From NCBI GenBank assembly GCA_031397815.1, contig JANNMJ010000179.1, positions 1-34,448 of the forward strand: a DNA stretch of 34,448 bases. Reading direction: 5' to 3'. Positions within the stretch are counted from its first letter, which is position 1. Every line of letters starts with the position of its first letter. Below the pieces are notes generated by a model. The model was not told the origin of the DNA, ran no database searches, and worked only from the letters and a program-made list of their open reading frames with translations. Position numbers and translations under genes: made by a program. This document shows positions 7,612 to 18,500 of the stretch, one piece after another. This stretch comes from JANNMJ01 sp031397815. GTDB lineage: Bacteria; Bacteroidota; Bacteroidia; Cytophagales; Hymenobacteraceae.

Positions 7612-10263
7612 TCAGCCCATAAAGTCGGTTTGCAGCGGGAGCCGAAACAACTCGACACTAGTATCTGGGTGCAACGCTACCACCGCGAAGGCGCCCTCGA
7701 ATCGTTTGCCATTCACTTGCTCGTCCAATAGGATAGGCAATTTGAGAGTTTCGCCTGCTGGGATGCTGACCAGCGCCGCACGGTCAGCCGCCGTCCCTGG
7801 ATCGAGCACGGCGCGGTGAGTTCCAACCTGCCCGACTGCGTTTCCTGATGCGCTCAATACGCGCAGCCGGATTTCAAGGGCAGGTGCCTCCGGCCCGAAC
7901 GCGTCAAGCTGGCTAGCCTTACCGACTGGCGCTACCACCTGCGCCGTGGCTGTAAGCAGGAAGAGTTGGGTCGTAACTACCGTCTTCCCGTAGCTCAGTA
8001 TGAGTTGCGGCATTGCCACGGCGAGGCGGCTAGGACCGAACTGCACGCGTAGCACCGGTAGCACGGTCTCTGGCAACGACAGCCCCTCGTGCGCATACGA
8101 GCGGCCCCGTTCGAAGCCTCCCCCTAATGCCCTCGGCACTACGTAGTGGAACCACGGGCCGGGAATGCTGACATTGCCAGCATCAAGGCGTAGGGTAGCA
8201 GAGGTTTCATCGGCACGGCCGAGTAAGACGCGTGGCTTTTGGAGTGCGTATTCGCCGGGCGGTACGGGCACTAAGGCACCGTCATCAAGGGCGGGGCGCA
8301 GTAGGAAGCCGTGGTCAGTAGCGATTACTATTTCCGTGAAGCCTGCCTCGCAAGCCAGTAATGCCGTGCGCCGGAGCTTCCGCAAAGCCGCCGGCCACTG
8401 TTCGATGCCAGACAGCCCGGCGTGTTCGCCGCCAGCGTCAATCTCACTCGATCGAACGACCAGTAGCTTCACTAGAGGCGGCACGGTAGTCGGATGGTCA
8501 GCCAGCCACTCGGTTTGAGTAAATATCTGAACTTGAGTGCCTAGGCGCCGCGCCCAAAAAGCATCGCGTGCGGCGGCACCTGCTACTGGTGTGGCGTCAC
8601 TCTCTCTACCTACCACTGGCACCACCCGGCCGGTGGCGTCTGACGCCAGCGTCCAAGTTCCGTCGTGGGGCAGCAGGGCGCTCATCCCTACTGGGGTGAT
8701 AGTAGGTAACTGCGCGCACACGGCCTCCACAGCTACTGTAGCGCCTTGTTCTTCCAAGGCGATACGTAGCTCTTGGGCGAGTTCATATCGCAGGGCATCT
8801 ACTAGCAGCAGCGCCACCCGGCGGCCGGCCTGCACGGCTGGCAGCACCCAATCGGCAGCCACATTGCGGGCCGAACCGAAGCCCGCGGCCGGCCAACCCT
8901 GTTGCGCCACGTAAGTCACCAACCGCGCTTGCAGTTGCTCGGCAATGGCTGCCCAGGCGGCTCGAACGTGCTGCCGCAGCAGAGGTAGTTCCGGCACTGC
9001 CCCTGCGGGCGCACCAGGCAGGTTTTCGGATGCTTGCTCGTGACGTAGTAGCGCCGCCTCGAACCCACGGTGGCGCTGGTCGAGGCGGTGGTAGCGTTGT
9101 TCGTAGGCGTGTAGCAGGCTGCTCAGGTCGCGCGGCGGTTCAGCTTGTAGGTGCGCGTTGGTTTCGGCTACTGCTTCCAGCAAGGCTAGGCCCGTTTCGG
9201 CTACCAACCAGCCAGCACCCCGCTGGTCACGCCACACTGAATCGGCACGTAAGGCGAGTTTTGTGCGAGCCGCTTCGAGGTCTTGCGCCAGTGTGGCTTG
9301 TAAGACCTGCCGCAGTAGAGTAGCATCTTCGAAGCCGAAGGTGAGGCGATCGCCGAGGTCATCGTAGGTGGTGAAGTGCGGTGCCAATCCAATGCGCGTG
9401 GCCAGCGCGCCGGCCTGTTCCTGATACGCTTCCGGGTAGCGCTTGCGGAGCTGCTCAGCCAAGGCGTACACCAGATCGGTGGCGTCAGGAGTGGCGCGGG
9501 GTACGGCGGCGAGCGCAGCAGGGAGTGGGCAGCGAAGATCACTCACGAACTCGCCCAACAGCACCAGTTGCCACAGCGACTGCCGCAAGCGTGGGACGGA
9601 GCCAGCTTCGACATCCGTTACGGAAGCACCAAGACTTAGATCTACCAAGGCTCGTGCTTCGGCCATAGCGCCGGGGGTGGCTTCGAGTTGGGCGTCAGTA
9701 TCTGCCTTTGCGGGCACTAGCAGTGCCAGCAACAGCTCGCGCCGCCCTTCTACGCCGGGCAGTGCGTGGCGCAGGCAGGGCCACTGGGCATCGGTGCCCT
9801 GCGCTACGGCGTCGAGCAAAGCGAAGGAGGGTGGGGTAACACCGGCCTCGGCCAGCACGCGCGCCACGGCGGTGCGGTGATCCGGGTAGCAACGGTACAC
9901 GAGCTGCTCGAACTGCTCACTGTCGGCTACACCGAAAGCGGCCCCGCCCAGCGCCAGCGCCCAGAAGGGGTCTAATAGCTGCGCTTCAGGCGTGGTGGGT
10001 GCGGATGCGGCTACGTAAACTATTAGCCCTGGCTTATCGGGGCCGTCGGTCAGACTTAGATCGGCCCAGTAGCGCCAAGCGAGGAGCAACGCGGCTGTAG
10101 GACCGGGTAGCGCCTCCACCAACACGGCGGCCGGTGTAGGGCCAGTAGTCAATTCCTGCGCTAGCGGGTGATAGTGGCCTATTGGATCGTACACTACTAC
10201 GCACCGGCGCTCCGTGAGCTTTTTGCGAATTAGGTCGAGGACGAAGGCGCGGAAGGTGGGCAT
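7612..10263 (-). CDS. pglZ: BREX phosphatase-fold protein PglZ (883 aa)
   Basis: This protein has the alkaline-phosphatase-superfamily fold of PglZ, a core BREX component. Key positions are VDALRYEL at 488-495 (metal-binding Asp), the nucleophile-type Thr in LPTITP at 519-524, TDHGFLL at 649-655 (metal-binding Asp-His) and the C-terminal HEGLSLPETVLPVL at 726-739, which corresponds to the conserved PglZ stretch usually read as HGGLSLQE. The N-terminal 480 residues are helical and less conserved. After residue 750 comes a beta-rich tail. The ATG at 10263 is 16 bp after the stop of the small upstream gene, and brxL follows directly. PglZ is known to act with PglX and BrxB in methylation and defence. 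Its enzymatic substrate is not settled. Confidence 0.93.
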   Translation of the reverse strand: MPTFRAFVLDLIRKKLTERRCVVVYDPIGHYHPLAQELTTGPTPAAVLVEALPGPTAALLLAWRYWADLSLTDGPDKPGLIVYVAASAPTTPEAQLLDPFWALALGGAAFGVADSEQFEQLVYRCYPDHRTAVARVLAEAGVTPPSFALLDAVAQGTDAQWPCLRHALPGVEGRRELLLALLVPAKADTDAQLEATPGAMAEARALVDLSLGASVTDVEAGSVPRLRQSLWQLVLLGEFVSDLRCPLPAALAAVPRATPDATDLVYALAEQLRKRYPEAYQEQAGALATRIGLAPHFTTYDDLGDRLTFGFEDATLLRQVLQATLAQDLEAARTKLALRADSVWRDQRGAGWLVAETGLALLEAVAETNAHLQAEPPRDLSSLLHAYEQRYHRLDQRHRGFEAALLRHEQASENLPGAPAGAVPELPLLRQHVRAAWAAIAEQLQARLVTYVAQQGWPAAGFGSARNVAADWVLPAVQAGRRVALLLVDALRYELAQELRIALEEQGATVAVEAVCAQLPTITPVGMSALLPHDGTWTLASDATGRVVPVVGRESDATPVAGAAARDAFWARRLGTQVQIFTQTEWLADHPTTVPPLVKLLVVRSSEIDAGGEHAGLSGIEQWPAALRKLRRTALLACEAGFTEIVIATDHGFLLRPALDDGALVPVPPGEYALQKPRVLLGRADETSATLRLDAGNVSIPGPWFHYVVPRALGGGFERGRSYAHEGLSLPETVLPVLRVQFGPSRLAVAMPQLILSYGKTVVTTQLFLLTATAQVVAPVGKASQLDAFGPEAPALEIRLRVLSASGNAVGQVGTHRAVLDPGTAADRAALVSIPAGETLKLPILLDEQVNGKRFEGAFAVVALHPDTSVELFRLPLQTDFMG

Positions 10264-10279
10264 TCAGGAACGGGGTCAG

Positions 10280-10963
10280 TCAACGAAAATGTATAATCTC
10301 TGGGCGCAGTGGGTACTTGATCGGGAGGTTGTTTGCCTTTTTTTTCTTGGGTGGAGTTGTCTGGGCGGTCAATTGTAGTTCGCTTGCTTTTTGCAGGCTG
10401 AGCAGGCGTAGCAGGTCGTCATCGTAGTGGCTGGTGCCAATTACATTAATTAGTCGAGGTAATACCTTGTCCCGAAATGATAGCAAACGAAACTTATCAG
10501 CCGCTACTGGGCAGCCGGACTCTTTAGCAAACTGCGCGAGCCGCTCTTGCCAAGCCTGCTCAGCTTCTTGCGAATGGTTGTAGTGCCAGAAACACCACAC
10601 CCGCTCAATTTCACCCCACGGGGTAGCGCCATAACGCTTATAAGTTGCTTCTATTTCCGCCTGATAGTTCTTGTGCTCAGTCTCCGGGTTTTCAGGGGTG
10701 CCCTCTTCGGCGGATTTTAGTTCTCCGAAAAACTTCTGCTTAATTCGCTGCTCGAGCTCTTTGTTTAGTTTTGCGCCTTTCTTGATCCATTTCAAGCCGT
10801 GCGTCACGCTAATTTCTACGTGCATAAAAATGCCCCGCTCAACGTTGTAGGCGAGTAAGTCAAGTTGTCGATTTACGCCGCCAATTACTTTTAGATCAGT
10901 TACGGTAAGGCAGTTAAGGCATAGCCGAAAGTACTGCTCTACAATTCGTTCAGTCGCATTCAT
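10280..10963 (-). CDS. Putative PD-(D/E)xK-like protein inserted between pglX and pglZ (227 aa)
   Basis: The N-terminal half reads like a restriction-endonuclease-type fold: a helix (ERIVEQYFRLCL), then LKVIGGVNRQLDLLAYN with Asp34, and a strand FMHVEISVTH with Glu50. This gives the D-x(n)-E-x-[K-like] arrangement with Ser at the usual Lys position, and a Lys-rich helix follows (KWIKKGAKLNKELEQRIKQK). The C-terminus is basic (KKKKANN). The ATG is 5 bp after the pglX stop and pglZ starts 16 bp downstream, so it is a full member of the operon. No gene occupies this slot in the standard BREX types I know. It could be an accessory nuclease or a catalytically dead DNA-binding protein. Confidence 0.65.
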   Translation of the reverse strand: MNATERIVEQYFRLCLNCLTVTDLKVIGGVNRQLDLLAYNVERGIFMHVEISVTHGLKWIKKGAKLNKELEQRIKQKFFGELKSAEEGTPENPETEHKNYQAEIEATYKRYGATPWGEIERVWCFWHYNHSQEAEQAWQERLAQFAKESGCPVAADKFRLLSFRDKVLPRLINVIGTSHYDDDLLRLLSLQKASELQLTAQTTPPKKKKANNLPIKYPLRPEIIHFR

Positions 10964-10968
10964 AATAG

Positions 10969-13900
10969 TTAATCGGTTTCGTCATTCATACGCGCCGAAT
11001 CGGCATTGTCATTTTCAACTGGCGCATCATCCCCTAAATCATCCCACGTGCCTTCGTAGAGGTGTTCCAGACCGTGGGCGATGGCGAGCGAGCGGTCAGT
11101 GCGACACTTGGCGCGTACGCGGCGCGGGTGCAGGGCGTAAGCTAAATGCGCCCAGTCGTAGTCGCCGGCGTCGAGCTTGGCGCGGGTTTCTTCAAGCTTG
11201 CGACGCCAAGCGTTGTGATGGAACAACGGGGCTAGCAGACACGCGCTGATCACGGCGCCGTCGTCGGGGTGCGGCTGGAACTCGCCTTCTGGCTCACCGT
11301 CGGGGCGGCCTTCGAGCACTTGGGTGAGGTGAGCCGTCATCGCGTCGAGGCCCGCGAGCAGGGCTTGCAGATTTTCGCGTCGTTGGGCGCGGGCGTGGGC
11401 ATCGCGAGTGCTGAGCGTTGGTTCGCTTAGCAGGGCGTCGAGGGGAGCTAGTGCAGCTTGGGCGCGCACGCGCCGCGGGGCCACGTAATCGTTGAGGAGG
11501 GCGTAGAGGGTTTCGCGGCTCAGGCGCGGAGCGTACAGCCACACTACGTAGTCGGTGCCGGGTGCTTGAAGGGGCCAGTAGAGCGGTGCCAGCCGCTGCG
11601 CGCGGCTATATTGGCTCAGGTGGCGCCCGAAGAATCCGCCCGTGCCCACGTTGCCCAGCCACTGCCCGAGCCATTCGGTCAGGCTGGCGCGGGCGGCGCC
11701 TAGGAGCCGACGGCTTTCATCGTCGAAGGCGGCTGCCGAGCCGGGGGCTTCACCGGGACGCACTAAATTGAGTAGGTAGCGCAGACGGCGAGCTACGTCA
11801 TCTGGGTGGTCGGGGTCGAGGGGGAGCAGGCCTGACCAAGCGATGGGCGTTTCTGGCTGCTCATTGCTGGTTGCCAGATCAGCAAATGCAGCTTCCGCCT
11901 GCGCTACTTCCTCCGGCGTGGGCAAGCGCTGATGAGTGGCGCGGGCGCGCAACCAAGCCAGCGATGCAACGTGACTAGGCTGCGTAGCCAAGTGGCCCGT
12001 GGGCTGCACCAGCGCGCCGGGTGGAGCTATAGGCAGCGGCGCGAAGGCGGCGGGCAGGCCCGGCCACAGGCTTTGGTGCTGCGCTAGGCGCATATCCCAG
12101 CGGCCGAATGCCACCCCCAGTAGCCACTGCCACAGCTCAAACGCTACGGCCTCGGGCGTGGCAGTAGGCGCTACTTCCGCTTCTGCCTCCTCGTCTTCGT
12201 CTTCGTCTTCGTCGGCAGTTTCCGGCTCAAATAACTCAGCCGGGGTATCAGCGTCGGGGGGCGCAGAGGTGGGGCGGGCGGTGGGCGCGTAGAAGGCTTC
12301 AATAGCGGCACGGTCTGCTTTGCCGAAGCCGTAGGCGGCGTACACTATCTCGTTGATGCGGGCCTGAATGCCCTCAATAGTGCGCTGGCGTTGGATGGCA
12401 GCGCCCGCCGCCCCGTTGGCCGCATTGGTCAGGCTAGATGCTCGTTTCCCGGTTTCATCATCTTCGGGCAGCAGCGCCGTGGGCAGCCAGAAGAGTAGCG
12501 ACGTTTCGCGGCTTTTATCGCGCTCACGCTGCGTTAGATAGCCAGTTGCAGCCTCGCCCACCAGCTTCGCCACGGTGGCCTCGTGCGCGGGGTCGTTGAG
12601 GACGGCAGGGAAGGGCGTGCGGTTGATGGCACCTCCGTCGAACTGTGGATGCCCTTCTCGCCCTAACATTAGCTTCAGCAAGTAATCAAACGGCTGGCTA
12701 GCGAGTACAGCCAGATTCAGCAGGTTCTGCGTGTGGGCAGTGCGGCCGGCGGGTGGGTTGGAGTAGATACCTTGACCACGTACGCTGATGATGGTGCCAG
12801 AAGGCATAACCTGCGGACTTAACTCGCGGGTGCGGAGCGGATAGGTTAGGCCGGAGCGGAAGTAGTAAGTGGGATTCCGAATGACAGAGCCACCGAACGA
12901 TCGCATTTCTTTACCTCGCTGCTCCCACTTACACGTAAGCGAGAAATCGGCGTAAAATGGTGACCAATTTCCACCCTTCGCGAAAGTGGGCCGCGTAGTG
13001 CGGGCCGGGTGTTCCCACCAAGTACGAATAAAGCGGAAGTCGTCACCGGTTTGTAAGCCCACGCGAGCATCGCCCGCTTCTGGCTTAAAGGGTGTTTCGT
13101 GCCTAAACGTAGCCCGTACTCGTGTCGGTGCCCAATAGGCCAACGGCATTCCCGGAATCACCTGAAACTCGGGGGTGGCGACGGCGAAGTGACGCGGGTG
13201 ACGAGCATCGGCCAGCGCGGCGTGTAGCTCGGCTTCCTTCTGCTCTTTGGGTACATCAAGCAAGCGCAGGAAGACGGTAGGGTGCTGGGCATCGGCGGGC
13301 CGCTGCTGAATGACGTAGGCCGCCGTCTCCACCATTGCATCGAGCACTTCCCCGCCCAAGTCGGCCACTAGCGGCAAGTGTTTTTTGAGAAGAATCTCTT
13401 GGCGGAATTTCTTGAAGGAAGAGATAAACAGCCCCGTCCGGCTCGACAGCACTCCCACGTAGCCGCCCGGCCGGAGCCGGTCGAGCGCCCGCGCCACGAA
13501 CATCGCGAAGACATCCATCTTGGCCGCCGGGTACAGCGCTTCAAGGGTGCGCTTCGAGCGCTCACCCGGCGAGCCGAAGGGCGGGTTCATCAGTACCACA
13601 TCCAGCGGTTGGCGGCAGAGGTCGAGCAAAGCCAGCGCCCGTGCCGCATCGGCCGCGAAGAGCTGGCGCTGGTAGGCGTGCGGCCCGCCGGCCCGCTCGG
13701 CGTAACGTGTGAGGGCCGTGAGCATTAAGTCTTCGGCCTCCTGAAAAAATCCTTTGCGTCGTAAGCCGCGCACAGCGTAAACGGCGGGGTTGTCGACTGT
13801 CGGTGCCCCCTTAAACAGGTCGAGCGCAATGCCTTTCTCGGCTTGTCGCCACGCGGCTTCGGCCTGCTGCACTACTGCCGCAGTGACGCGTTCGAGCGGC

Positions 13901-15489
13901 AGCAACCAGCCGGTTTCAGCTACCAGCGCGGTGTTTTCCACCAAGGCCGCCAGCATCTGGTTAAGCGCCCGCACCTCGGCGGGGGCCAGCAGGGTGCCGG
14001 GGTCGTCGGGGCGGGTCAGGTCGCGCAGCGTCTCGCCGAACTCGGCGAGGGGTTCGGTGGGCAGCGGCTCGGCCCAGATGAGGCGCGCTTCAGCCAGTTG
14101 GGGCCGTTGGGTGCGCCGCAGCTTCAACCCTTGCCACGTCCGGTGGGCGCGGAGCCACAGCGTGAGGCCCGCCACCTGAATGGCGCGCGGGTCGATGTCG
14201 ACGCCGTATAGATTGTAGCTTAGAATAAGGCCTGGCACCCGCGTCCGAAAGGCGCGACGTTGCGCTGCCTCCTCCTGAGGATGTTCGGCGGCCAGCTCGG
14301 CGCGCTGGTCGGTCATCACGCCCGGCCCAAGGCGGTCCCAAGCGTCGAGGTAGATCATTTCGAGCACCTCGAAAGCGTACAGGCCGAAGTGCATCGAGCC
14401 GCAGGCAGGATCGAGTACCCGCAAGGCACGCGGGTCGGGCAAGGCGTATTCCGCGTCACCCGGCTTAAGCACCGGGCTAACGAGGGAGCTAGCGTCAGCC
14501 GGCAGCTCTGGTAATAGGTAAGTACACTGTGTTGTCAGGGCGTTGCTGGGGCCGGCCACATCGCGCCAGCGGCGCCCTAGGGTGTTATCAGTCAGAAACG
14601 CCACCACATAGCGGGGCGTGAAGAACTGGTTGCGCACGGCCATCTCGCGTGCATTACGCGGAGCGCGCGCTTTGCGCATCTCGCGGCGCTCTGCGTCGGA
14701 GTTGAAGTACTGGTAGAGCCAACCGAGGGTCTCGTCAGCGGCCCAAGCAAAAGCCAGATCCGGGCGTCGCAGGTGGTGCAGCACGGCGTCCAGCGCGGCT
14801 GGCTCAGGCCACAGCAATCCGTAGGGAGACGTAGCCGAGAATACCCCCGGCACCTCGCGCGCCAGCGCATCAAATGATGCCCGCAGGAAAGCTGCGTAAC
14901 GTGCCGCCGGCTCAGGCAGAGCGGCGCGGGTGTACTCTGAAAACAGCTCGAAGCCTTCGCTATCCATCCCTTTCTGGATCACGCCGGGGCCGGTAATACC
15001 GCGCTCCTCGGCCAGTCTTAGCGCCGTTAGGCGGTTGAGCTGCGTGTAGGCTTGTTCGAGCAGCAGGCGGGGCAGCGCGCGTGCTAGGCGGGCAGCTTCT
15101 GGCTCAGTGCCTCTGGTGGTGCTGGTACCCAAGGGGGGCAACGTGGCGGCGGCGTAGTGCAGCCGCTCCTGCAAACGCGCCGCCAGCGCTTGAGCGGCGC
15201 GGGTAGCGCCGGGCAGGGCGGCGGGCGCCGTGAGGTTCACGGCGGTGTATGACCCGCCCGCGGCAGCCGGTGCGGCGGCAGTGCGGCCCCGTCGGCCCCG
15301 GCCCGCTCCTGGGGCCGCCACAGCCCCGGCGGCGCGCACCGCGAAGATACCATAGCGCGGTAGCTGGGTTTCAAAGTCGGCGTAGAGCAGGGCGCGGGCC
15401 TCGCTCACGAAGCTCCGGAGTAGGCTGCGTTCGGTAGAAGTCAAAATGAGGGGCGGTTTTCGAGTAGTAAGAAAGAGATTATAGGTCAA
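10969..15489 (-). CDS. pglX: BREX adenine-specific DNA methyltransferase PglX (1506 aa)
   Basis: PglX methylates adenine in a host-specific motif and marks self DNA for BREX. The SAM-binding motif I is LDPACGSMHFGLYAFEVLE (359-377), the catalytic motif IV is NPPF at 635-638, and NQFFTPRYVVAFLTDNTLG at 287-305 is the usual approach to the N6-adenine MTase core. The C-terminal 850 residues should hold target recognition. Oddities are a Gly/Ala/Arg-rich insertion at residues 54-80 and an acidic Asp/Glu linker near 1085-1105 encoded by a hexanucleotide repeat. The length exceeds the roughly 1200 residues common for type 1 PglX. No ATG lies near the start; the frame opens with TTG at 15489, 36 bp after the brxC stop, and a slightly later start (near LILTSTERSL) is possible. 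Confidence 0.93.
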   Translation of the reverse strand: MTYNLFLTTRKPPLILTSTERSLLRSFVSEARALLYADFETQLPRYGIFAVRAAGAVAAPGAGRGRRGRTAAAPAAAGGSYTAVNLTAPAALPGATRAAQALAARLQERLHYAAATLPPLGTSTTRGTEPEAARLARALPRLLLEQAYTQLNRLTALRLAEERGITGPGVIQKGMDSEGFELFSEYTRAALPEPAARYAAFLRASFDALAREVPGVFSATSPYGLLWPEPAALDAVLHHLRRPDLAFAWAADETLGWLYQYFNSDAERREMRKARAPRNAREMAVRNQFFTPRYVVAFLTDNTLGRRWRDVAGPSNALTTQCTYLLPELPADASSLVSPVLKPGDAEYALPDPRALRVLDPACGSMHFGLYAFEVLEMIYLDAWDRLGPGVMTDQRAELAAEHPQEEAAQRRAFRTRVPGLILSYNLYGVDIDPRAIQVAGLTLWLRAHRTWQGLKLRRTQRPQLAEARLIWAEPLPTEPLAEFGETLRDLTRPDDPGTLLAPAEVRALNQMLAALVENTALVAETGWLLPLERVTAAVVQQAEAAWRQAEKGIALDLFKGAPTVDNPAVYAVRGLRRKGFFQEAEDLMLTALTRYAERAGGPHAYQRQLFAADAARALALLDLCRQPLDVVLMNPPFGSPGERSKRTLEALYPAAKMDVFAMFVARALDRLRPGGYVGVLSSRTGLFISSFKKFRQEILLKKHLPLVADLGGEVLDAMVETAAYVIQQRPADAQHPTVFLRLLDVPKEQKEAELHAALADARHPRHFAVATPEFQVIPGMPLAYWAPTRVRATFRHETPFKPEAGDARVGLQTGDDFRFIRTWWEHPARTTRPTFAKGGNWSPFYADFSLTCKWEQRGKEMRSFGGSVIRNPTYYFRSGLTYPLRTRELSPQVMPSGTIISVRGQGIYSNPPAGRTAHTQNLLNLAVLASQPFDYLLKLMLGREGHPQFDGGAINRTPFPAVLNDPAHEATVAKLVGEAATGYLTQRERDKSRETSLLFWLPTALLPEDDETGKRASSLTNAANGAAGAAIQRQRTIEGIQARINEIVYAAYGFGKADRAAIEAFYAPTARPTSAPPDADTPAELFEPETADEDEDEDEEAEAEVAPTATPEAVAFELWQWLLGVAFGRWDMRLAQHQSLWPGLPAAFAPLPIAPPGALVQPTGHLATQPSHVASLAWLRARATHQRLPTPEEVAQAEAAFADLATSNEQPETPIAWSGLLPLDPDHPDDVARRLRYLLNLVRPGEAPGSAAAFDDESRRLLGAARASLTEWLGQWLGNVGTGGFFGRHLSQYSRAQRLAPLYWPLQAPGTDYVVWLYAPRLSRETLYALLNDYVAPRRVRAQAALAPLDALLSEPTLSTRDAHARAQRRENLQALLAGLDAMTAHLTQVLEGRPDGEPEGEFQPHPDDGAVISACLLAPLFHHNAWRRKLEETRAKLDAGDYDWAHLAYALHPRRVRAKCRTDRSLAIAHGLEHLYEGTWDDLGDDAPVENDNADSARMNDETD
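12191..12214 (-). repeat. In-frame hexanucleotide (GACGAA)n tract in pglX
   Basis: About four copies of a six-base unit (TCGTCT on the plus strand) encode alternating Asp-Glu at residues about 1093-1100 of PglX. Gains or losses of whole units keep the frame, so the tract can vary the length of the acidic linker but would not switch the gene off. Confidence 0.75.
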
Positions 15490-15525
15490 CTGCCAAGCGC
15501 GGCCGTGTAATGCGGCGGGACTGGA

Positions 15526-18500
15526 TTATTCCTCAAAATCCAAATCCACGGTCTGACCCGCCGCGAGAGGGGGGCGTAAGGTTTGCAGTCGGGCAAGTAG
15601 CACGTCGAGGTCGGCCACCGTACGCAGTTGGCGCCGCAAGCGGATGGGCTGACCAGGCGAGGGGAGAGGGGCTGGCTTGTAATCGCCGGAGTCCTCGCGA
15701 ACGTGCTGATTCAGGCGGTCACGTATATCGTCGAGCGTTTCGCGCGCTGCAGCCCACTGATTCAATATGGTCCGTAGTTCTGCCAGTGTTGCGGTGGTCA
15801 CTTCAGCGGCGGACTCAAACGGTGCTGCCAAGGCCGTTAGTTGGTCGTCAATGTCGGCAGCGTCGGCGTTATCCAGCGCATCCCAGTTGCGGTGGCCACG
15901 TAGGTCGTGGGTTTGCTGCGTGAGACGGTCGAGATAGCTTTTTGCCACGGCAGGTGCGGCCGTGGCTACGGCTGCCATCAGCGTCTGTAGCGCGCTGCTC
16001 AGTTCACGAGTGTAGCGTCCAAACCCGTCGGTAGCAAGCCAGTCGGCGACGAGATCCAACGTCGTGGCCGCCGCTCGCCGCAAGCCGTCGAAGAACGGGG
16101 TTTCGAGGCCCGGCAGTGCAGCAGGGCCACTTGGCGTCAAACTATCACGCAAGGGACGGAGTGCTTGCAGTGTGTCGGCTAGAGGACCGGTTAATTCTTG
16201 GCGTAGCCTACCGGCCCAGCGCAAGTCATCGAACAAGGTGCCATTAGGATCACCAAGCCAAGCGATTAGCTCGGTATCGTCGGCGCGTTGCACCTCGCCT
16301 AGTCGTATCACCAACGCGGCGGCGCGGTCGGCACCGGGTACGTCAAGGCCACGCAGCTGGCTTGGCAAGTTGGCTAGGGTGGTGAGCTGGTCGGGCAGCC
16401 ACTCGCGCGCCACTCGCCCGATGGCGGCAGCTGTGGGGCTAACGTCACGGGTGCTCAGTTCTTCCAGTCGATTAGCAGCACGGGTGCGCAGCTCGGCTGA
16501 GGGCGCGTCGGTGACGGGGCGCAGCGCCACCCGCCCGAACGAGGCTGTATTGGCGAGGGCATCAATAGCCTCGCGTGATGTAGCAGACAGCGCTTGGCCG
16601 CCGGACAACAGACGCGCGCGGCCATCGCGCACCAGTGCGGCTACCAAGTAGCGCGTCACGTCTTTGGTCCAGCCGTAGGGAGCTGCATCGAAATGATCGA
16701 GCAGCGGGCGGCCATCTAGCTGGCCGCGGGCTGTAAGGAAGTCAGAAAGCTCACGCAGCGCTGGGTGATCGTGGCGGATGCCGCCCTGTGGGTCAGCCAG
16801 CCGCAATGGGTCGGCGTCTGGAGGGAGGGCCGTCAGGTCATTAGCCCGCAGGAACGTAGCAGCTGTGCTGGTCGCGGCGGGTACCGGCGCCAGCGCGTAT
16901 TTAGGATAAAGAAACTCGGCTGCCTCACGTAGCTTGGAACTTAGGGCGCCAGGCAGCGTGGCTGCCAGCGCCGCCGTAGCGAATAGGTCGCCACGGTGTA
17001 CGACTGAGCCAGCTTCCAGCGCTTTTCGCAGACGGTCGCGGAGCTTTTCAGCAGTGCGTCGGGCTTGGCTTCCTTGGTTACGGATGTACTGCGCTTGCTC
17101 TCCGGGTTCGGGTGTCGGGTATAGGCGTACCATCTCACGAGCGCGGAAGAGATCTATCAGCAACGGGCGCCAATCGGTGGGCACCCGACCGCACAACCAT
17201 AAGCGAGCGGTTTCAGTGGGGGCGGTAGTGCGTGGGCGCAGCGCGGTCAACTCAGTATCGTAAGTGCCCGCATCATAGAGCGCCACTACTACTTGCACCG
17301 GATCGGCGCCTGACTTCACCGTGCTGGGAGGCGGAGCACCACCCTGCCAATCGAGGCCAGCGGTTACGGCACGAGCTGTGGTACCTGGTGTGCCCCCGAA
17401 GACTGTTACGCGCCGCAGCGGATCAGGCAGCAGCTCGCTTACGATCTCGTGTTCGAGTTGCTGCATCTCTCCGATGTTCGGCTGTTTGCCTAAGCGAATT
17501 TCTTCTAGGTTACGCGCCAAGTCACTGAGAATAACGAGTCGTCCGTCCTGCATTTTGAAGGGCAGTTCTGGACGCTCATCGAGCCGCGCGAGAGCTTTCT
17601 CTATCTCGGCGGCCGGGCGTAGGCGGGCGGCATCGGCTTGCAGCAGTGCTGCCACATTTGCAGGCGTAGCGGGGAAGTCATCGAGGAGCTGGAGTACGGC
17701 TACGGCGGCAGCGCCCTCGGCTTCTAGGGAGGTTGTGCCGAATGCGCTGCGGGCTTTTTCTACGGCTTCAGTCAGGTGTGAGGCCGTACGCTCGATTTCC
17801 AGTTTAAGTACGCGGTAGAAGTCGAGCAGTGTAATCAGCCGGCCAGTCGGAGCATCGGCTACTGCTGTTGCGTCACGGCTGTCGAGTAGCATATCCTGTG
17901 TCAATTTCAACACAGAACGCAGGCCCATCCCGCCGTGCTTCGTCGAGAGCCCGCTGAGCAGCCGCAGCATCAGGTCGAAGTGCGCTGGCAGAAAGGGATA
18001 TAAATCCACGAATGCCTCGCGGTCTAGAGCTTGGCTAAGCTTGTAATAAGCCGGAACATCATGCAGGCTAGTGGCGTGGCGCAACGCTTGGCCGTGCTGT
18101 TCGTGCAGCTTGTGCAAGGTGGCCGCGCCCGCCCCACTCTTGCCCAACAGCCGCGATGTGATGATGAACCGAATGTCGGAGGCTTTCAGCTCCAACTGCA
18201 TCGGAAAGCGTGCCAGCAGCTTGTCGAGCTTAGCCGAGTTGAGAGCCGCGTCGGGATTGTCGTTGGTGAGGGTTTGTTGAGCAGTTGCGATCAACAGCGC
18301 TTGCCCTTGGTTTTTGAGTGCTTCGGCAAGGCCCTGCAATCCTCGGATGCGATCATCGTTGCTGGCCACATACTGACCTACTTCGTCTACCACGAAAATC
18401 ACTAACTCGCGTCCCGACTTCTGGCGCACAATGCGCAGCATTTCAGCGATGTCTTCCTCTCCGCCACGCTCCTGAGTCAGTTCCGGTAGCGTATACAGTG

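Noticed and set aside
12191..12214. Phase-variable switch in pglX
   Set aside because: pglX phase variation is known in other systems, but this unit is six bases long, so slippage would not break the frame.
16064..16651. 195-codon ORF antisense to brxC, and similar long antisense ORFs inside pglX, pglZ and brxC
   Set aside because: These are Arg/Ser/Ala-rich shadows that arise in GC-rich coding sequence. The opposite frames carry clear BREX domains.
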